Assembly (NCBI RefSeq): GCF_964340395.1
Contig: NC_135553.1
Coordinates: forward strand, 11,424,001-11,488,000
Direction of reading: 5' to 3'
From: Glandiceps talaboti
Taxonomy: Eukaryota; Hemichordata; Enteropneusta; Spengelidae
Length of the DNA: 64,000 nucleotides
Shown in pieces: positions 11,812 to 24,939 of this stretch; the first letter of the stretch is position 1; each line of letters opens with the position of its first letter. Under the pieces are notes generated by a model, which did not search any database, was not told where the DNA came from, and saw nothing but the letters and a program-made list of their open reading frames with translations. The position numbers and the translations under genes are program-made.

Positions 11812-11846
11812 TATAAGGCGACCTCGAGAGACATTATCCATTAGCA
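11812..11846 (+). promoter_or_regulatory. core promoter of unit 1 (TATA box and initiator)
   Basis: TATAAG at 11812 lies 28 bases before the A of TCCATTAG (A at 11840). The same pair with identical spacing occurs in all four units (21132/21160, 32899/32927, 51393/51421). A TATA box at about -28 from an initiator is the standard metazoan spacing, so the A at 11840 is the likely transcription start. Confidence 0.6.
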
Positions 11847-12021
11847 GTATATTCCTACATTTTGTTGCAGTACAGGTTGACTGCTTGTTATGCAGCTCTG
11901 CCAAGACTTAAGGGGTCGCAGTAGACATCATCTGATCTTCGTGTATCACCACTGGCGTTGAAAACAAATCAACCGATTCTAGAATTAGGTTACGACTGGG
12001 CTTTACAGACAACTGGGGAAG
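11840..12021 (+). other. unit 1 exon 1, probably 5' untranslated
   Basis: It runs from the inferred start (11840) to a consensus donor (GAAG|GTAAGATC, GT at 12022-12023). All three frames contain stops, so it is probably untranslated; the last 95 bases are open in one frame without ATG. A block GTTGACTGCTTGTTATGCAG at 11876-11895 recurs in units 3 and 4 and, more weakly, in unit 2. Alternative: the AG just before 11876 is an acceptor and the exon starts there; the promoter spacing favours the first reading. Confidence 0.55.
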
Positions 12022-12977
12022 GTAAGATCAATTATATATCGATCTAAACATGTAATGACACTGTTATGAAATGCTTGTTATGAACCAAGAGTCTTCATTG
12101 AAGCATAGTATTATCTGCACGTGCTTTATGCGACAATCTCAATCTCTTCTTAAATATTAATCGGATTAAAAAAAAAGATGTTAAAACATTTAGGTCCGAC
12201 AAAGCATATTATTAGATACAAATGCGAACGTAATTGGAATAGTTCAAATATTCCAGTGCAAATGATAACAAACAGTAACTGATTTTAGCTAAAGTGATAT
12301 GACGATTTCATTGAAGTAGGTAATAATCATATTTGTGTATGACGCCCTCTCTAGTTGGCACGGGCCAATTGCCCAATGAAGTGCATCCATTCGGAGTTTA
12401 ACAACCCTTTCTCTTAACACTGCCACAAGATGAAAGCAATATAACTTTGAAATGCTTATCTCTTTCTGCGGAACTAACACTTCCTACACTGTGTCCTTTC
12501 TCGACTATTGACTATCGTCGCATTTGCCATTCTGTAAAACTTTTGAATGTGACCAGCTGGTAATGTCCAGGAATCACTAGTTAGTAATTTAACTTTGACT
12601 AAAGCTTACAATTTTGTGGTCCGGCTGCTTGATTGGGACCTTTGACACGTGGTACATCTTTACTCGTATGTGATTCGATTTGAGACTACGTCAACACCAT
12701 TTGGACTTTAGAGTTGTCCTGTGAAGCCCTTATCCCTTAGCATTTGACATTTGACCCGAACGTCATGTACACTGGGTTAGGAATATGACCTATACATCTT
12801 AAGGGTGATGAAAGCTGACATTTTATTACTGTTTGCAGACTAAAGTGGAAGTCGTTTTATCTTTAAATACTAACAACGTCGGGAATACCTTTCAGCGCCT
12901 ATAAAGCGAAGCATATCATTGACACAGATGATGAAGCTTAAAGGTAACATTGACTCATATCATCACAAAAACCTTAG

Positions 12978-13162
12978 CATTATGCTTTCAAACATAATTG
13001 CAAGAGATATGTGGAGGAACTTACCTGTCACAAATGATTAATATTGCAATTTATCCTTTTATCACACTGATCCATCCTGCTGCCCAGTCCATTAAGCAGG
13101 TTTGCCCTGAAGATACCATAACTCATATCGATGAAGAGCATTACTTGACTGAAATATATTAA
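12978..13162 (+). CDS. unit 1 exon 2: start codon and signal peptide of a secreted or membrane receptor
   Basis: It begins after a conserved acceptor (ACCTTAG, ending 12977). ATG at 13034 opens MINIAIYPFITLIHPAAQS, a short hydrophobic segment followed by small residues, typical of a signal peptide. The start of the mature chain follows, IKQVCPEDTITHIDEEH. The frame stops at TAA (13160-13162). In the sister units a donor GT lies at the place aligned with about 13151, but here it is TATATT, so the donor appears lost or moved. The four units agree best in this frame, with many changes at third codon positions, which supports a coding origin. Function of the mature N-terminus is not recognised. 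Confidence 0.55.
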
Positions 13163-13408
13163 TGCGTCAGTATTAACCGGTCGTTGACACTGGTACATAA
13201 GCAATCGATTGCATTCCACACGTGCCTTACGATCTGAACGTTAGTGTCACATCGGAATCCTCCACAGGTACATTATCTTATAGCTGAAAATGTAATACTG
13301 GAATGTTTACTATAAATGATATATTCCTTTCATTGTATATACAGTCATAGATTTCTTTGGTCCAGTAATCTTACAAGATTGATGGACACATTGTTAATTT
13401 CAATTCAG

Positions 13409-13459
13409 AGCGAGAGAGAGAGAGAGAGAGAGGGGGGAGGGAGACAGACAGACACACAC

Positions 13460-13514
<55 letters not shown>

Positions 13515-13520
13515 CACACA
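13409..13520. repeat. (GA)n and (GACA)n compound microsatellite
   Basis: A GA run (13409-13432), a G-rich patch, then GACA/CACA repeats to about 13520. It lies in the intron after the signal-peptide exon of unit 1 and has no counterpart in the other units. Confidence 0.95.
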
Positions 13521-15308
13521 TATCTATGTTCAGCTTACGTGATAGGTTATTTGAACACACTTTGGTGACGTGTCAACAAGACTGCATGTACTTACAATTG
13601 AAGTTAGGGGAATATATTTAAGAAAGAGATAGCATTAATTGAGGCGATTTCTTGTGTAATATTGAATACAAATATATACCTACGCATCCAATTTTATGAT
13701 TAATTTCCATTACTTCATTGGCTCATCTTAATGTTCAATGCTAAATGGATTTTTTGAACTGCACCCAAGCTTGTACATAAAATAACATCGTTGCAGATTC
13801 TTAGAATTTGACAACTCCCGACAGACCCTTTAGTATCGAAGCTGAAGAGCTGAATAAAGTGTTGCCATAGCTTTTCAACTCTTTTATTTACTCTACCCGA
13901 TATCGAAAGAGCCTTTGGAATCTGAATCCCTTTTTTATTTCAAGTTATCTTAATTCAAGCATTCCTCAGGTGTTTACTCGGGATAATTGAATTCTGCCTA
14001 CATTGTAATCCTTTCCATGCCACGATCCTAGTGCAATTACTGGGCAGGAATACACGTGAGATAAACATCCATTAACCTTTATTTCGCGGCAATTATCTCA
14101 ATTGAATGCCAATCTCGGATTACCACGAACATAAACTTTACATACCTACATATGTATGGGCGCTTAGAAAATAAAAATGGCTAATATGGGAGCCCAAGCT
14201 TCCAACTATAGGGTTTAGCAATTGAGAGCGTTTTGTATAGAAAAAACGACCACTTCAACTAAAATTCAAACTCTGCAAGTATATATAAATCCGACGTCGA
14301 ATGAGAGAGGACTATCTATCTAGGTTTTGATTAATGACAGGCTGCTATCTTCTCTTAAATTACACATTTTTACGTTTAGCGATACTGGCTTGTTAACGTG
14401 AATATAATTGGATGACTATATGAGGTTTGTCCACGGGAGACAAAAGTGACTGTCATACTGCTAACATGGTGCTGTCTATCAAATGCCCAAGAAACTTAAA
14501 ACATCACAGTAGTAATGTACTATAATGTAATAAGAACATTGTTACATGTCAGTTTCCTATGCATCATTAAAATATACATAACATGACATCTACACAACGA
14601 TACTACATTCTTTACCGTTATCACGTACTCTATTTTCTTTCAAATTACTGCTAACATTCTGTTAACAATTTTCTAAAAGAATCGCACGGTTACCTTTCGG
14701 TAGTGCATAGTTTTCGGCGGTGCACGTGCTTTCAGATGGCATACTGAGACAATTCATAACATCTAAGATGTATATCACTATAGATAAAGCAAGTAAACTT
14801 TGAAATGCTTCAAGGTACAAATTCAGGAAATAGATTTGTTGCTCGTGAACATCATTTCCGAAAAAAGACTACATATATATTTATACATCACACATCAAGT
14901 TAAATGTACTTTTGTAGATTGTGACCTACATTAAAAGCCAAAGTTATGGGTTGTCGTAATGTTTAATGACAGCATTGATGTCTACAGTTGCTAATATTGT
15001 AACTACTATCCAGGGCATACTGAAGTCATTTGTTATTTTCTCTGATGAGGTGAAAGGAACAGTGTCGTTTCACTAAGCATCATTTACCATCTGCAAGTCA
15101 CAAATCAAGTCATGAATCAGTGATTCAACATGTTTCTAGTGAGGTAACAACATACACTTTTGTCGAACAAAGTTTCACTGTACATTGCATATTGCGAAAT
15201 TATTACTGGTCTGTGGAATTTGTGAGATTGGTTTCTTTTTTCGAGAAATATATAGGGGAAGAGTTACTGTCATCTACACTTAAAATGAACCAGATGGTGA
15301 CAGAAAAA

Positions 15309-15398
15309 TGTTATATTGCCAAAGTGAGACGTTCACAGATTACTGCAGCTGTTCATTTCAAGGTCTCCAACGAAACGGGATTAGTCAGTAGAATATAA
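15309..15398 (+). CDS. unit 1 REJ-like coding block
   Basis: The frame reads CYIAKVRRSQITAAVHFKV then SNETG, ending at TAA (15396-15398). Homologous blocks at 24832-24939, 38668-38795 and 62695-62868 share the pattern Q-T-E-T-x-E-I-T-I-H-F-K-V-S-N-E-T-G. Alternating hydrophobic residues followed by F-x-V-x-N-x-x-G resemble the repeated strands of REJ modules in polycystin-1-like proteins. The unit 1 copy is shortened at its 5' side compared with units 2-4, so it may be damaged. The REJ assignment is inference from pattern. Confidence 0.4.
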   Translation, partial: CYIAKVRRSQITAAVHFKVSNETGLVSRI

Positions 15399-15893
15399 GG
15401 TACCAATATACGAATAAGTGACAATCCATTCTAAGTGAATAACAATAATTACCGTTAACCGTTACAGATACCCAAATAGCTTAACCGAAAGATTTTGAAT
15501 ACAGTATACATATAGAATAGTTAAATTGCAAGTTAAAACTAGAGTGAATAAACAGATTATTAGCTAATGCCCCAACGATGTTTATCTTCAAACTAATGAT
15601 ATCGTTCTACTTGTTAGTTTAATTATATTGCTGACACACTACCTTCATATATGGCAAACATTTAAATGAAAAACTACTGCATGGATATTTTGCAATATTG
15701 TTCAATTAAGGGTTCATTCCCCCTGTCAGAACCAACTAACTAATCAATAAACAATAAAGATTTATTGAACTAGTAATGCAAGGTGACAAAACGGCAAAAC
15801 TCGAGATGGCGATGTTAAAGCATAACACATTGTGTGTTGCACTGGGGCATAGCACAATATGAATATCCTGAGATACATATACTGATAATTTAG

Positions 15894-16033
15894 TTTCCTT
15901 GTTGATACGCTTCGTAAATCAAATTGTTCATGATCATCGCAGCCGAAGTTACGTGTCAGAGTTCATTACATCTCTTCAGTATGTGCCAGCAGGTATCCTG
16001 AAAGAAAACGTTGCTATGCTAACTTCCAACAAG
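15894..16033 (+). CDS. unit 1 exon: GAIN subdomain A-like helices
   Basis: Acceptor AATTTAG ends at 15893. After two bases completing a codon, 46 codons are open to a donor AACAAG|GTACAT (GT at 16034-16035). The chain starts SLLIRFVNQIVHDHRSRSYV and ends ILKENVAMLTSNK. The unit 3 copy (39330-39505) keeps the same frame, differs by one in-frame codon indel, and continues MADELN. Family knowledge: the helical part of the GAIN domain in PKD1-like receptors often has an R-x-x-V..L..L..V....L.....AL...T.N..EL series; the match is to this pattern only. No start codon exists, as expected for an internal exon, so simple ORF finding would miss it. Confidence 0.5.
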
Positions 16034-16451
16034 GTACATCAATTATATAGTGGATCCCGTTTGCCAGTATAACATTAGATTACAGGAGAAAAGAGCATCG
16101 TACTGTAACGTTTCTTTCCACACTCTCGGGAAGGTTTTTTATGTTCAGTTTACACTGGGGACGTTTACTCGAAGACGAGTGTTGTAACAATATAGTGTTC
16201 CTTTAAAATATTGAAACGATGACGCATTTGAAAGACATATTGTTATATCAGTATACGTCGAAATGATTTACTTCAGTAATCACCCATACTGATGTTAAGA
16301 TTCGCACGTCGTTCCCTCTCTAGGTTTCTGTATGTGTCATCCTTAACGAAAACCCGCAATTATTTTAAACTGTGCATAGCATTTCTCGGTTCACTTTTAA
16401 TACTAGGTTGAGTAGATATACATTATCCTCAACAAATTCCCTGCATTTCAG

Positions 16452-16506
16452 ATTCGGTAACCTTCAAGACCTAGGTCCATGAATATGTGTATATTTCCGT
16501 CAACAG
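16452..16506 (+). pseudogene. unit 1 small exon with lost donor
   Basis: It aligns to 26411-26465 and about 39826-39894. The other two end CAACAG|GTAAG, a consensus donor; unit 1 has CAACAG|GGAATA, so the GT is lost. An acceptor TTTCAG precedes 16452. The frame contains a TGA in unit 1. The coded peptide in unit 3 (NNLQGSPKVTTAYVLPST) is not recognised. Confidence 0.4.
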
Positions 16507-18769
16507 GGAATAGATGTAGACATTGTCATCCATCATTCAGTACATTTGATCGTCGAGGCGAAACAAATCCTTGCATGAAAAGACGACTATATTGTTATAC
16601 CGTCTTCTAGATACATCATGTCATTGTACCTACAAAATGTTCGATGCTAGTGTTATTTAGCTTCTATGGTGCACGTGGTGTCAAGTTGCAAGTGAATGGA
16701 GAATCTTTTTTAAATCGCTTGAAGCCCTTGACGCACTTCATCAACAATGAGATGGAGTGAGTTACATTTTATAAGGAAATGAATGTGTCTATGTTACTTC
16801 AGCCGATAATACTCGTTTTTTTCAGTGTTTCGGGTGGTTTATGCCAGACATAATTCCGCTCTTGTATGTGTTTTCCGATACATTAAATGAGCATATATAC
16901 CATTATATACTGCAACTTTTAGCTAACCCATTCTTTGTCAGTGGAGCATTCGCAAAACTCACAATCGTTGTGTTATTTATGACTTGTAAGTCAAATTAGT
17001 CGGCTGTGCCTCACATTTACATTTACATTTACATCAGACATTGAGTCAATAGAAATGTTATGTAAAAGTACACGCATGTACTTTTAACTCTTGACCTTTC
17101 CTTCGATAAGAAAGTATCATTTGACCTTTTTGATCAACAGTACAGTGAATTTTTACGATCTAGTACGAGCAGTCCAATGGAAATATCCGAGCAGCTGTAT
17201 ATCATACACATATCAATAATCAATTTGACTTCTGTGCTAATTATTACTCCCTCTCAAATAATATAAAGATACTAGATTTGACTTTTTCCTGACTGAAACA
17301 GATGCTTCACAGTGAATGTTCACATCTACACATATTGTTTTGTGTGTTATGTCACTGCATGAAGGAACACATCCTGGTGTGTAATTGTGGTAAGTATCGC
17401 CTATAGCTAGGTATTGCACATTTAGAAGCAAACACACTTAGTCTGTCTAGATTACATACTGTTTTCTAAATATCAAACAAATGTTCTCATTTCTTGGCCA
17501 GACTTATTAGTAAATCATTAACGTTGACGATAGAGTCCAATGGAGATGCTCTGAGAGTTATTGATTATCAGCGACTGTCTGACCTAAGCAACTGCTATTT
17601 TACACTAAAGTCCATTCTATAAAATCACGTGAATAAAGACTAAACAAGTCTATCATTTTATTTTAAGGACTTTTTCTTCGATGTGACACTTACCGACTTG
17701 TTTAAACTCAAACTACTTTGTGATTTTGTGTAAAAAAAATATCGACAGACGTTTACATGCTCCATTGGGTTCCAATGTAGCTTGAACGCCTATGCATTCC
17801 AACTAGTATACAATTCAGTGAATCTGTCACCACTACGATTTTGCTGGCGCCAAGCAAGCTGTCCAGAATATACACATTATTCGTTAGTTATTATCATCAA
17901 TGATATTTATTTCAGTATGTCCATCCCTTTTTGGAGAATAAGCAATAAAACAGCACGAGTTTCGACGACTATATCTTTCCCTGATATATGAAAACAGAAG
18001 TGTAAATGCATCAAAAATATTTCAAAGAACAATTGTTACTCTGTATGTGAGAGTCTACTGGATATCTGAGTAAGCAAACACTGCACTAACTTCATTCCTT
18101 GATCGTTTCCCTCTTACTGAACGCTACATTAGCCCTTGTATCGTTACCTGGGGGATTATACTAAATGTCAGATGTTAGACTTTAGAGATTCTCTTCCTTT
18201 AAACTATCCTTTCGTCAGTTTAAAATATACCTTCATCAAGATTGTTCACGTATTTATATCATTGAAACTGAGTATAATATGGATCTCTGAATAAGATTTA
18301 AAACGTGATTAACACAGATGCCAGTATATTTTTCCTATTAGGTCAATTAGTCGATTTCTGTATGTGACTAAATGCAGATGAATATGCCTAAGTGAATTTC
18401 AATTCTGATGCGACAAAAATATGCTTGTCAGTCACAAATTATGTACAATTGACGTTGAAATCAATGACTTAAAACAAAATATAAGATTATATGCAAGAAA
18501 ATTGCTGTCACCATAGTTATTCATCCTGTCGTTTTGTTCATCAGTTGGTCTTTTTCAAAATCCTTTTGCGCACCTATTCTAGACTAATGTCGCCTGTAAT
18601 CAATGTATAACCATAAACAAGTAATCTATGTTTTACTTGGCTGTGGTATAACGCACTAGGTTAAGCAGAAACCAAACTAATCTAGATCTGACTTCGCAAG
18701 ATTTCAAAATAACAGGTAAATCACAGCGGCTATATCAGCTACTTCCTCTGTCATTGTAACGGCTATTTC

Positions 18770-19114
18770 TTGATCTTTTCACTCGTTGTTGAAAATGAAT
18801 CCCTTAATTCTGTCGACTCGTCGATAGATATTCTTATGTCTGATGTAATCAATTCATCACTTAATGAACATAGGATCCCAACACCGCAAACTATTAGTTG
18901 GCACGTAGCCAAAATTGACATCATTGTTACGTACTGTCTGAAAAGTTCGGCATCTTATTTCATACATTGCAAGTTGACGAAAGGTTTAGACCGACCACGT
19001 ATACACAGATGTAGTGTTTACGTAACAAACAGTTTCACTGTGTGCGGTTGTTTGAGTCAGTCCTGCCCATACACTCGGTTAACCATCATACTGAAATATT
19101 ACCGAACAGTTTGA
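18770..19114 (+). other. unit 1 open frame with a GPS-like cysteine pattern (speculative)
   Basis: An open frame of 114 codons in the 3' half of unit 1. Near its end it reads RCSVYVTNSFTVCGCLSQS. A cysteine, about 12 residues, then C-x-C resembles the GPS cleavage motif of GAIN receptors, but the tryptophans and the H-L-T/S cleavage tripeptide are missing. The aligned part of unit 3 (44570-44960) is not open, and there the motif region is replaced by a GT microsatellite. It may be a decayed GPS exon or chance. Confidence 0.2.
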
Positions 19115-19620
19115 AAGCTGAAAGTCACATCTACCTGTCCTGAGACGAAATTCTCGTTTGTTAAAAAATGTACACACCAAGTTGTTAATAACCCTAACTC
19201 AAAGTAAAATCACATTGAAAAACTAAAAAAAAAATTTAACGAAACCATTACATACCTTGCTTTGGGATATTTGTTTGTAATTTTCCCCTTAAAATGATAT
19301 GCTCTCTGCTGAGGTTACATTCCATTTATTGAGATGGTGGCCAAAGAGTATAATACATCTAATCTTGAGCACGTACGCGGCAGGCAGTAATTTGTCGATT
19401 CACCATAAGTTGGCTTTAGAGCAACTTGCATCATTGAAGCATAACTATTATTGTATTAGTGTGTCTATTACCTTACGTGGACTGTATATCAATACGATGA
19501 GATTGGGTTCGCATTCTATAGTAAAAGTTGGACTAAATACCTCATGTGCGAATGGTTCAGTTTACATATAGTTATTTTGTGTTTGACTATCAATCACCTA
19601 AAAATTGTAGCAAAGTTCAC

Positions 19621-19720
19621 TGATAGATATCTTTCAACGAACGTCATGTGATGTTTTCTAGATTAGGCAAATCTCTCCATGCTGTAATGGAAAAGATGAC
19701 CTTGGGCAATCCTTGGGCAT
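19621..19720. repeat. conserved block K, copy in unit 1
   Basis: AACGAACGTCATGTGATG followed by TTTTCT and, some 30 bases on, ATGGAAAAGAT. It recurs at 31910-31990 and 47025-47095, always near the end of a unit. No frame is shared across the copies, so it is more likely non-coding. Confidence 0.5.
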
Positions 19721-21131
19721 CTTGACTTCCTGAACCTTAAACAATATGCGAAGTGTGTGTTCTGTCATCGAGAATGGTTGTACAAATTAAATGATCTAAG
19801 AGTTGTTTTAAAACAAAATAGCAGACGTATGGTCAAGAAACTATAACGTCGATGCACTTTCACTATAATACACATAACGTTGGAAAACACCTTCGCTGAA
19901 ATTAAACTAACCAATTCCATGAAGAAAGATTACTGATATGCTAACCTCTTAACTGATATTACGAAGGCAACGGTTGAAATAATCCAGAGGGGTTCAATCA
20001 TCATTCTGACAGTTTGTAACTCTATTTAGGACTGTATGTTACATTGAGATTTAGTAAATCATAAATGGTATACACTGGAACATTTAAGGTTACAGGTTCA
20101 AATATTGATTTGGAAGCGGAATATGTATTCAGTATGTTGCATTTTGAGAATTAGGCTCCATTCTCTCTGGAGCAAATATTTCAATAATACAGCGTCCGAT
20201 TTTCGAGGTTATTGGAAAACCACTGTCCAGTGTAATAACCTCACTCGATACAAAAGATGTTTGTAGGAAATAATAATCGACATTGTGCATAATTGGCACT
20301 GATACTACGTAAGTTGCCAGAGATGCGTGCGATGTCGCTAGACAAACTTATGAAATTGCAGTAATTGTGGATACTCAAATTTCATCAAGATGTTACACTT
20401 AAAGATGATTATTTCCGTTGTCCTGGAAACGTAAGACTCCAATGTAAACTACGTTTCATTTCAAGGTTCGATGCCCGTAGCTACGAGAAACATTGTATAA
20501 AATATAGCATTACACAACTATTTTAAAATTGTACACTTCAATACCTACCATACATTTAATTGTGAGGCTGTCATTAGCCAAGTAAATGTTTGTGTCTGCC
20601 AAAACATCTCTGTATAAGTTAAAGTATAGGTAACATAGCCATACGGTTGTATAGTAATGTATTGACTCGATGTATTAGCATATCATTTCCATTTAAAGTA
20701 AATATAACCTTTCTTTAGATGATAGTGCCACAGTCAACATGTTAATATTTGGATGAGGTGTAGTCATTTTGATTGCTCTAGTAATTATATATAAGCACTG
20801 TTCATTTCGAATAATAGATAGACAAACAACAATAATGAGCCGTCTGTTAATGCTTCAATTGAGTTTATAAACTACCTTGCCCTGACTGTAATGAACCGTT
20901 CTTGCTTACATTTCAGGCACACACATTTCTCGACCTGACTCTGTACATACGCAAATTCGCAGATTTCATCCTCCGTTCACCAGTAATGAAGTCGTTAACC
21001 AATGCAAGATGACAGTCCATCTCCTAGATATTGTATGTTGATATTGTTGATGAATTCTTACAATATGGTACCCAATAGCAGAGAGGAAGAAATTGAATTA
21101 AATCATGAGTGTCCTTGACATGTGGTGAATA

Positions 21132-21166
21132 TATAAAACAACCTCTGAGAACATTATCCATTGGTG
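21132..21166 (+). promoter_or_regulatory. core promoter of unit 2
   Basis: TATAAAAC starts at 21132 and the initiator-like TCCATTG has its A at 21160, a 28-base spacing identical to the other units. This is the best-preserved TATA box of the four. Confidence 0.6.
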
Positions 21167-21331
21167 GTACCGCCTCATTTTTCATAGGTTGACAGGTGGA
21201 CATGCAGTTCTTAGCAAGGTCTAAGAGATCACTGTACGTAGACATCATTTAAATGTGTATGTTATCTTGTATCACCTCTAGCGTTGAATCTAAGATTAGA
21301 TTAGAACTGGATCTAGAGGCAACTAGTGATG
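21160..21331 (+). other. unit 2 exon 1, probably 5' untranslated
   Basis: It extends from the inferred start to a donor GATG|GTAAGATC (GT at 21332-21333), the same donor as unit 1. Stops occur in all frames. It is about 10 bases shorter than its unit 1 counterpart because of small indels. Confidence 0.5.
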
Positions 21332-23039
21332 GTAAGATCAATTATATCGATTGACAAACGTCAAGACACTGTTATAAAAGGCCTGTTATGAACCAACAGT
21401 CGTATTTTACATGTAGGATTGCGTCATTCAGTTCTCAGAAATTGTTAAACATTTAAACCTGACAAAGCATATTACAGTCTGGTTCAACCATTTGATAGTC
21501 TAGTTCTTGATGGCCTTTCAATGTGTAAAACCAATATATTAACGATTTGCCTGAGGGTTATAAAAACTGCACAGTTTAGATCTCAATAACAATTTAGGTT
21601 ATTTTCTTTACTACTTATTTGCTTGTAATATGATTGTAATATGAACTGATTTGTGCATCAAGCAATTATCTTATATTACCATGGGAAATGTTAGCACCCG
21701 CTTGAGTGAAGTGAATGATTTGCGTCTCCAGAGTGATAAGCGCTCATACAAACACCCCTTGTCTAAATCAGGTTGACAAGGTAATCATATCTGTACTGTG
21801 CCATACAATCTCAACGGATCAATCAATTCTCGTACGGTAGTTAAAACACAGATTCAAATAAAGTGGACCGTTAGAAAGGGTATTGACCAATAGAAAGCCC
21901 CTTATCATGCATATCGTGTAACATGACTCATACACAGTTTTGTAACCCAAATACCTTGAAATAGTTGTCATTATTCTTGGACATGATTGTGTTAATGCAG
22001 CTCTTGTAACAATCTTAGTTTGCATATAAAGCAACGTCAATAATTCATCAATAATGGAAATATTGCTTGGCATTTTATAAATGTATTAAGTGGCGGAGTT
22101 TGTATACTGGTGTTCTACCTTGTCATGAACAAAGGCAAAGTGATACCTTGCCTAACTATATAAAACAGCTAAAATGTGCACAAACTAGAAAGTGACCTTT
22201 ACTACTCGAATCTGACGATCAATAATTTCGTATTCCCATGAAAATCACTATCGTTTAACAGACGCTTTAACTACTTTCCGTGAAATCTGGGAAGTGAGAC
22301 ATCGTAAGCATATAGGTTTTACCATACAATTCAACACTGAAGTTTGAGTAAAAATATTGTATTCTTCATTTCTCTTCGGCAGTTTCTTGGGTTACAAGCC
22401 AAAAGCAAGTAGGAGAAATGCTTTGAAATCGTACACTCTTTTGGAGTAATGAATCAGAAAGCGATTCTATTCCAGTCTCTATCGTGTATGTGTCGTCCAC
22501 CAATAACAATAACATCATGAGATGTAAGCAATCAACATAGTTCAATAGATTCCGTTTTGGTATTCTGACTGAGCCAATTAATACACCGAGTTGCAAGAAT
22601 CAAGACCGTTGTTATTGCTGAGTATACTTTTTTGCGGTGTGTGTGTATGTGGGAAGGGGATATTGATTCTGATCTAAAGAAATGGGTTGTTTCCAATGTT
22701 TATGTATTATATCTTTGGATAAATACATATATAAAGAATGAGTTTCTTATCTTGACTTTGATATAGCGGATACAAGATACTGTTATTGTTGATAGGAATT
22801 TTGGGTCGGGTAAATCATGATGTATGGGCTTATCTTAGGATACATTTCAATATCATTTGAAATTTTTTTTATCAGCTATACAGTATTTCATTACTATTTA
22901 CAGACTGAAGTAGGGTTCATTTTATCTTAAAATACTATAATTGTGAATACTTTACAGTGCCTATAAAAGTGACGTTTATCACAGAGACAGATGACGAATC
23001 TTAAACTAACATTGACTCACATTATCACAGACGTCTCAG

Positions 23040-23313
23040 CATAGACTTTAAAACTGAATTACAAGAATTGTGAGAAGTAATGTACCTGTCACAACTGGTC
23101 AATGTCGTACTTTATTCTTTTATTGCACTGATTCATCCGGTTGCTGAGTCCATTATTATTCGGTTAACCGGTATTAACCTGTCGTTGACAAATTGCATTG
23201 CTCTAAGGGATGTTAATGCCACCTATTACTATCCACACGTGCCACACGAGAATTCTCCAGAAGCCAATTATCGTAAGGGTAAACATATTGCAGTGAAACT
23301 TTACTACAAATGA
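23040..23313 (+). CDS. unit 2 exon 2: signal peptide with a shifted start codon
   Basis: Acceptor GTCTCAG ends at 23039. The ancestral ATG (as in units 1, 3 and 4) is CTG here, but an in-frame ATG 15 bases upstream, at 23080, gives MYLSQLVNVVLYSFIALIHP followed by VAES, an intact hydrophobic signal. Just after AES about 75 bases present in unit 1 are missing, so the IKQVSPEG segment is lost. The frame then runs to 23313 through sequence that is intron-like in the other copies. Confidence 0.4.
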
Positions 23314-24831
23314 TACATCTCATTCGCGTGTATATACAGCCATGTATAGACTTATGTTTTGACTTAGAAATCTAAAAAGTGATTGGATACAATTCACATT
23401 AATGTTTACATTCTGTCAATTTCAATTTCCTCATACATCTGCATGCATACTAAAATGCATATATTTGACTTCAGCATTGTTATATGATGTACAAATCCAT
23501 TAGTAGCCATAACTGAAATGTTCAACTTACTTCAAGTTGATAGATTGTTCGAACTCACTTGGTTACAGTTTCAAGGTGTCGAAGTTAGGGGCAGATTTTT
23601 GGGAAATTCATATAAACAATTTCCTCAACATTAGGCTTGAAACGATTTCTTGTGTAAAACTGAATAACAAATTGCAAATGCATCCAATTTTGTGATTAGT
23701 TTTCCCATTACTTCATTTGTTCGTCCGGATATTCAAAACTAAATACATCATTTTGAACTGCACGATGCCATTACTCAAGACTACATACATAATACAATAA
23801 TGCCGGTGATTCTTAGATTTGACATTTACCGATGGACTTATCTGTGAAGCTGATGAGATGATGGAAATTTAAGCACGTATACACAAAGTGTTGCGATCTC
23901 ATTCTATCTCTTTCATATAGTCGCCCACTATCGAAAGCGCCTCCTGATTTGGAATCCATTTTATTTCAGTTATATTAATTTAACCGTTCTTCAGGTATTT
24001 ACTCAGTATAATTGAATCATGTCTGCACTGCAATCTATTCATTATCCCAATACCATTAGTAGACAACAAAAGCGCACATCCGAGAAATATCAACTTAACT
24101 TTTTTTCGCGGGTAATTATCTCAATTGAATGTCACACTCCCGGACATACTACCACGAATGTAAAATTTACGTGCCTAGGGGGTTTAGACATTAAGATTGG
24201 AGCCATGCCCACCTGTAAGCTTTGGAATTAAGACGGGCTAGTATATATGAATACTGGCAAAGACTTACTAAATGTATATGTTCACGTACATCGAATGTGG
24301 GTGGAATATATATCAAGGCTTTGATAACAGGTTTTTCCACTATTGTCATGTTCTCGTATTTCTTCCCCATTACGGCTAATATTTTGTTGACAATTTACTG
24401 TTTTAAGATAATCATATCGTTACATTTTGATAGCGTACGTTGTCTTTGCTTGATACACGTGGTTTCAATTGGCACACTGAAACAATCCATAAAATGTGCA
24501 TATGACTAGTATATTAAATTTCAAGTAAGTAAACTCAGATGTACAAAGTGAGGAAAAGAAATATACTGCTGTTTAATATTCAACATCCTTCTTGACCATA
24601 TCTTCTTGAAACCCTTTACCCGAAACAGTAGGAATTAATGTGTGTTGGCCATGTAAGAGACAAAGATACATTTAACAATTTCTCAACCTTTAAATTTGTC
24701 GTAACGACAGGATAGATATCTGGATATATAGGGGCAACGTGCCGGGGGGCAAAATGACAGAGGGCAACGGGCCTGCTTCCTTCTATACAGACATCCGCAT
24801 TCAAAAGAGGAATTCCATATCAGACATACAC

Positions 24832-24939
24832 GGAGACGATGATAATAACGGTGAAGTGTTATATTGCCAAACTGAGACGTTTGAGATTACTATTCATTCG
24901 AAAGTCTTCAACGAGACGGGATTAGTCAGTAGAATATAA
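24832..24939 (+). CDS. unit 2 REJ-like coding block
   Basis: The frame reads GDDDNNGEVLYCQTETFEIT then IHSKVFNETG and LVSRI before TAA. It is homologous to the unit 4 block, with the same G-D-x-N-N start and NETG end. As in unit 1, the bases after ACGG are GATTAGTC, with no GT where unit 4 has GGGTTATA, so the splice end is uncertain. Confidence 0.4.
   Translation, partial: GDDDNNGEVLYCQTETFEITIHSKVFNETGLVSRI

Larger units (their letters stand above)
11280..20600 (+). repeat. tandem duplication unit U1
   Basis: First of four diverged copies of a gene-bearing segment. Ordered anchors shared with the other units: a left-end block with AAGCAAAGAAC (11330), the promoter and first exon (11.8-12.0 kb), a signal-peptide exon (13.0 kb), a REJ-like block (15.3 kb), a GAIN-like exon (15.9 kb), a small exon (16.45 kb), a CGATGTGACACTT block (17.7 kb), a GAAAGGTTTAGACCGACCACG-type block (19.0 kb) and an ACGTCATGTGATG block (19.64 kb). 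The edges are approximate. Introns between the listed exons show only background similarity to other units. Confidence 0.8.

Noticed and set aside
16824-17000. Open frame after TTTTTTCAG in unit 1 with hydrophobic residues (PDIIPLLYVFSD)
   Set aside because: The aligned parts of units 2 and 3 are full of stops and indels; the acceptor is not kept in unit 2.
24019-24231. 70-codon frame in unit 2 with a sushi-like spacing (TTNVKFTC, then G, I and a second C)
   Set aside because: Units 1, 3 and 4 keep the bases but lose the cysteines or the frame, so a sushi exon cannot be supported.
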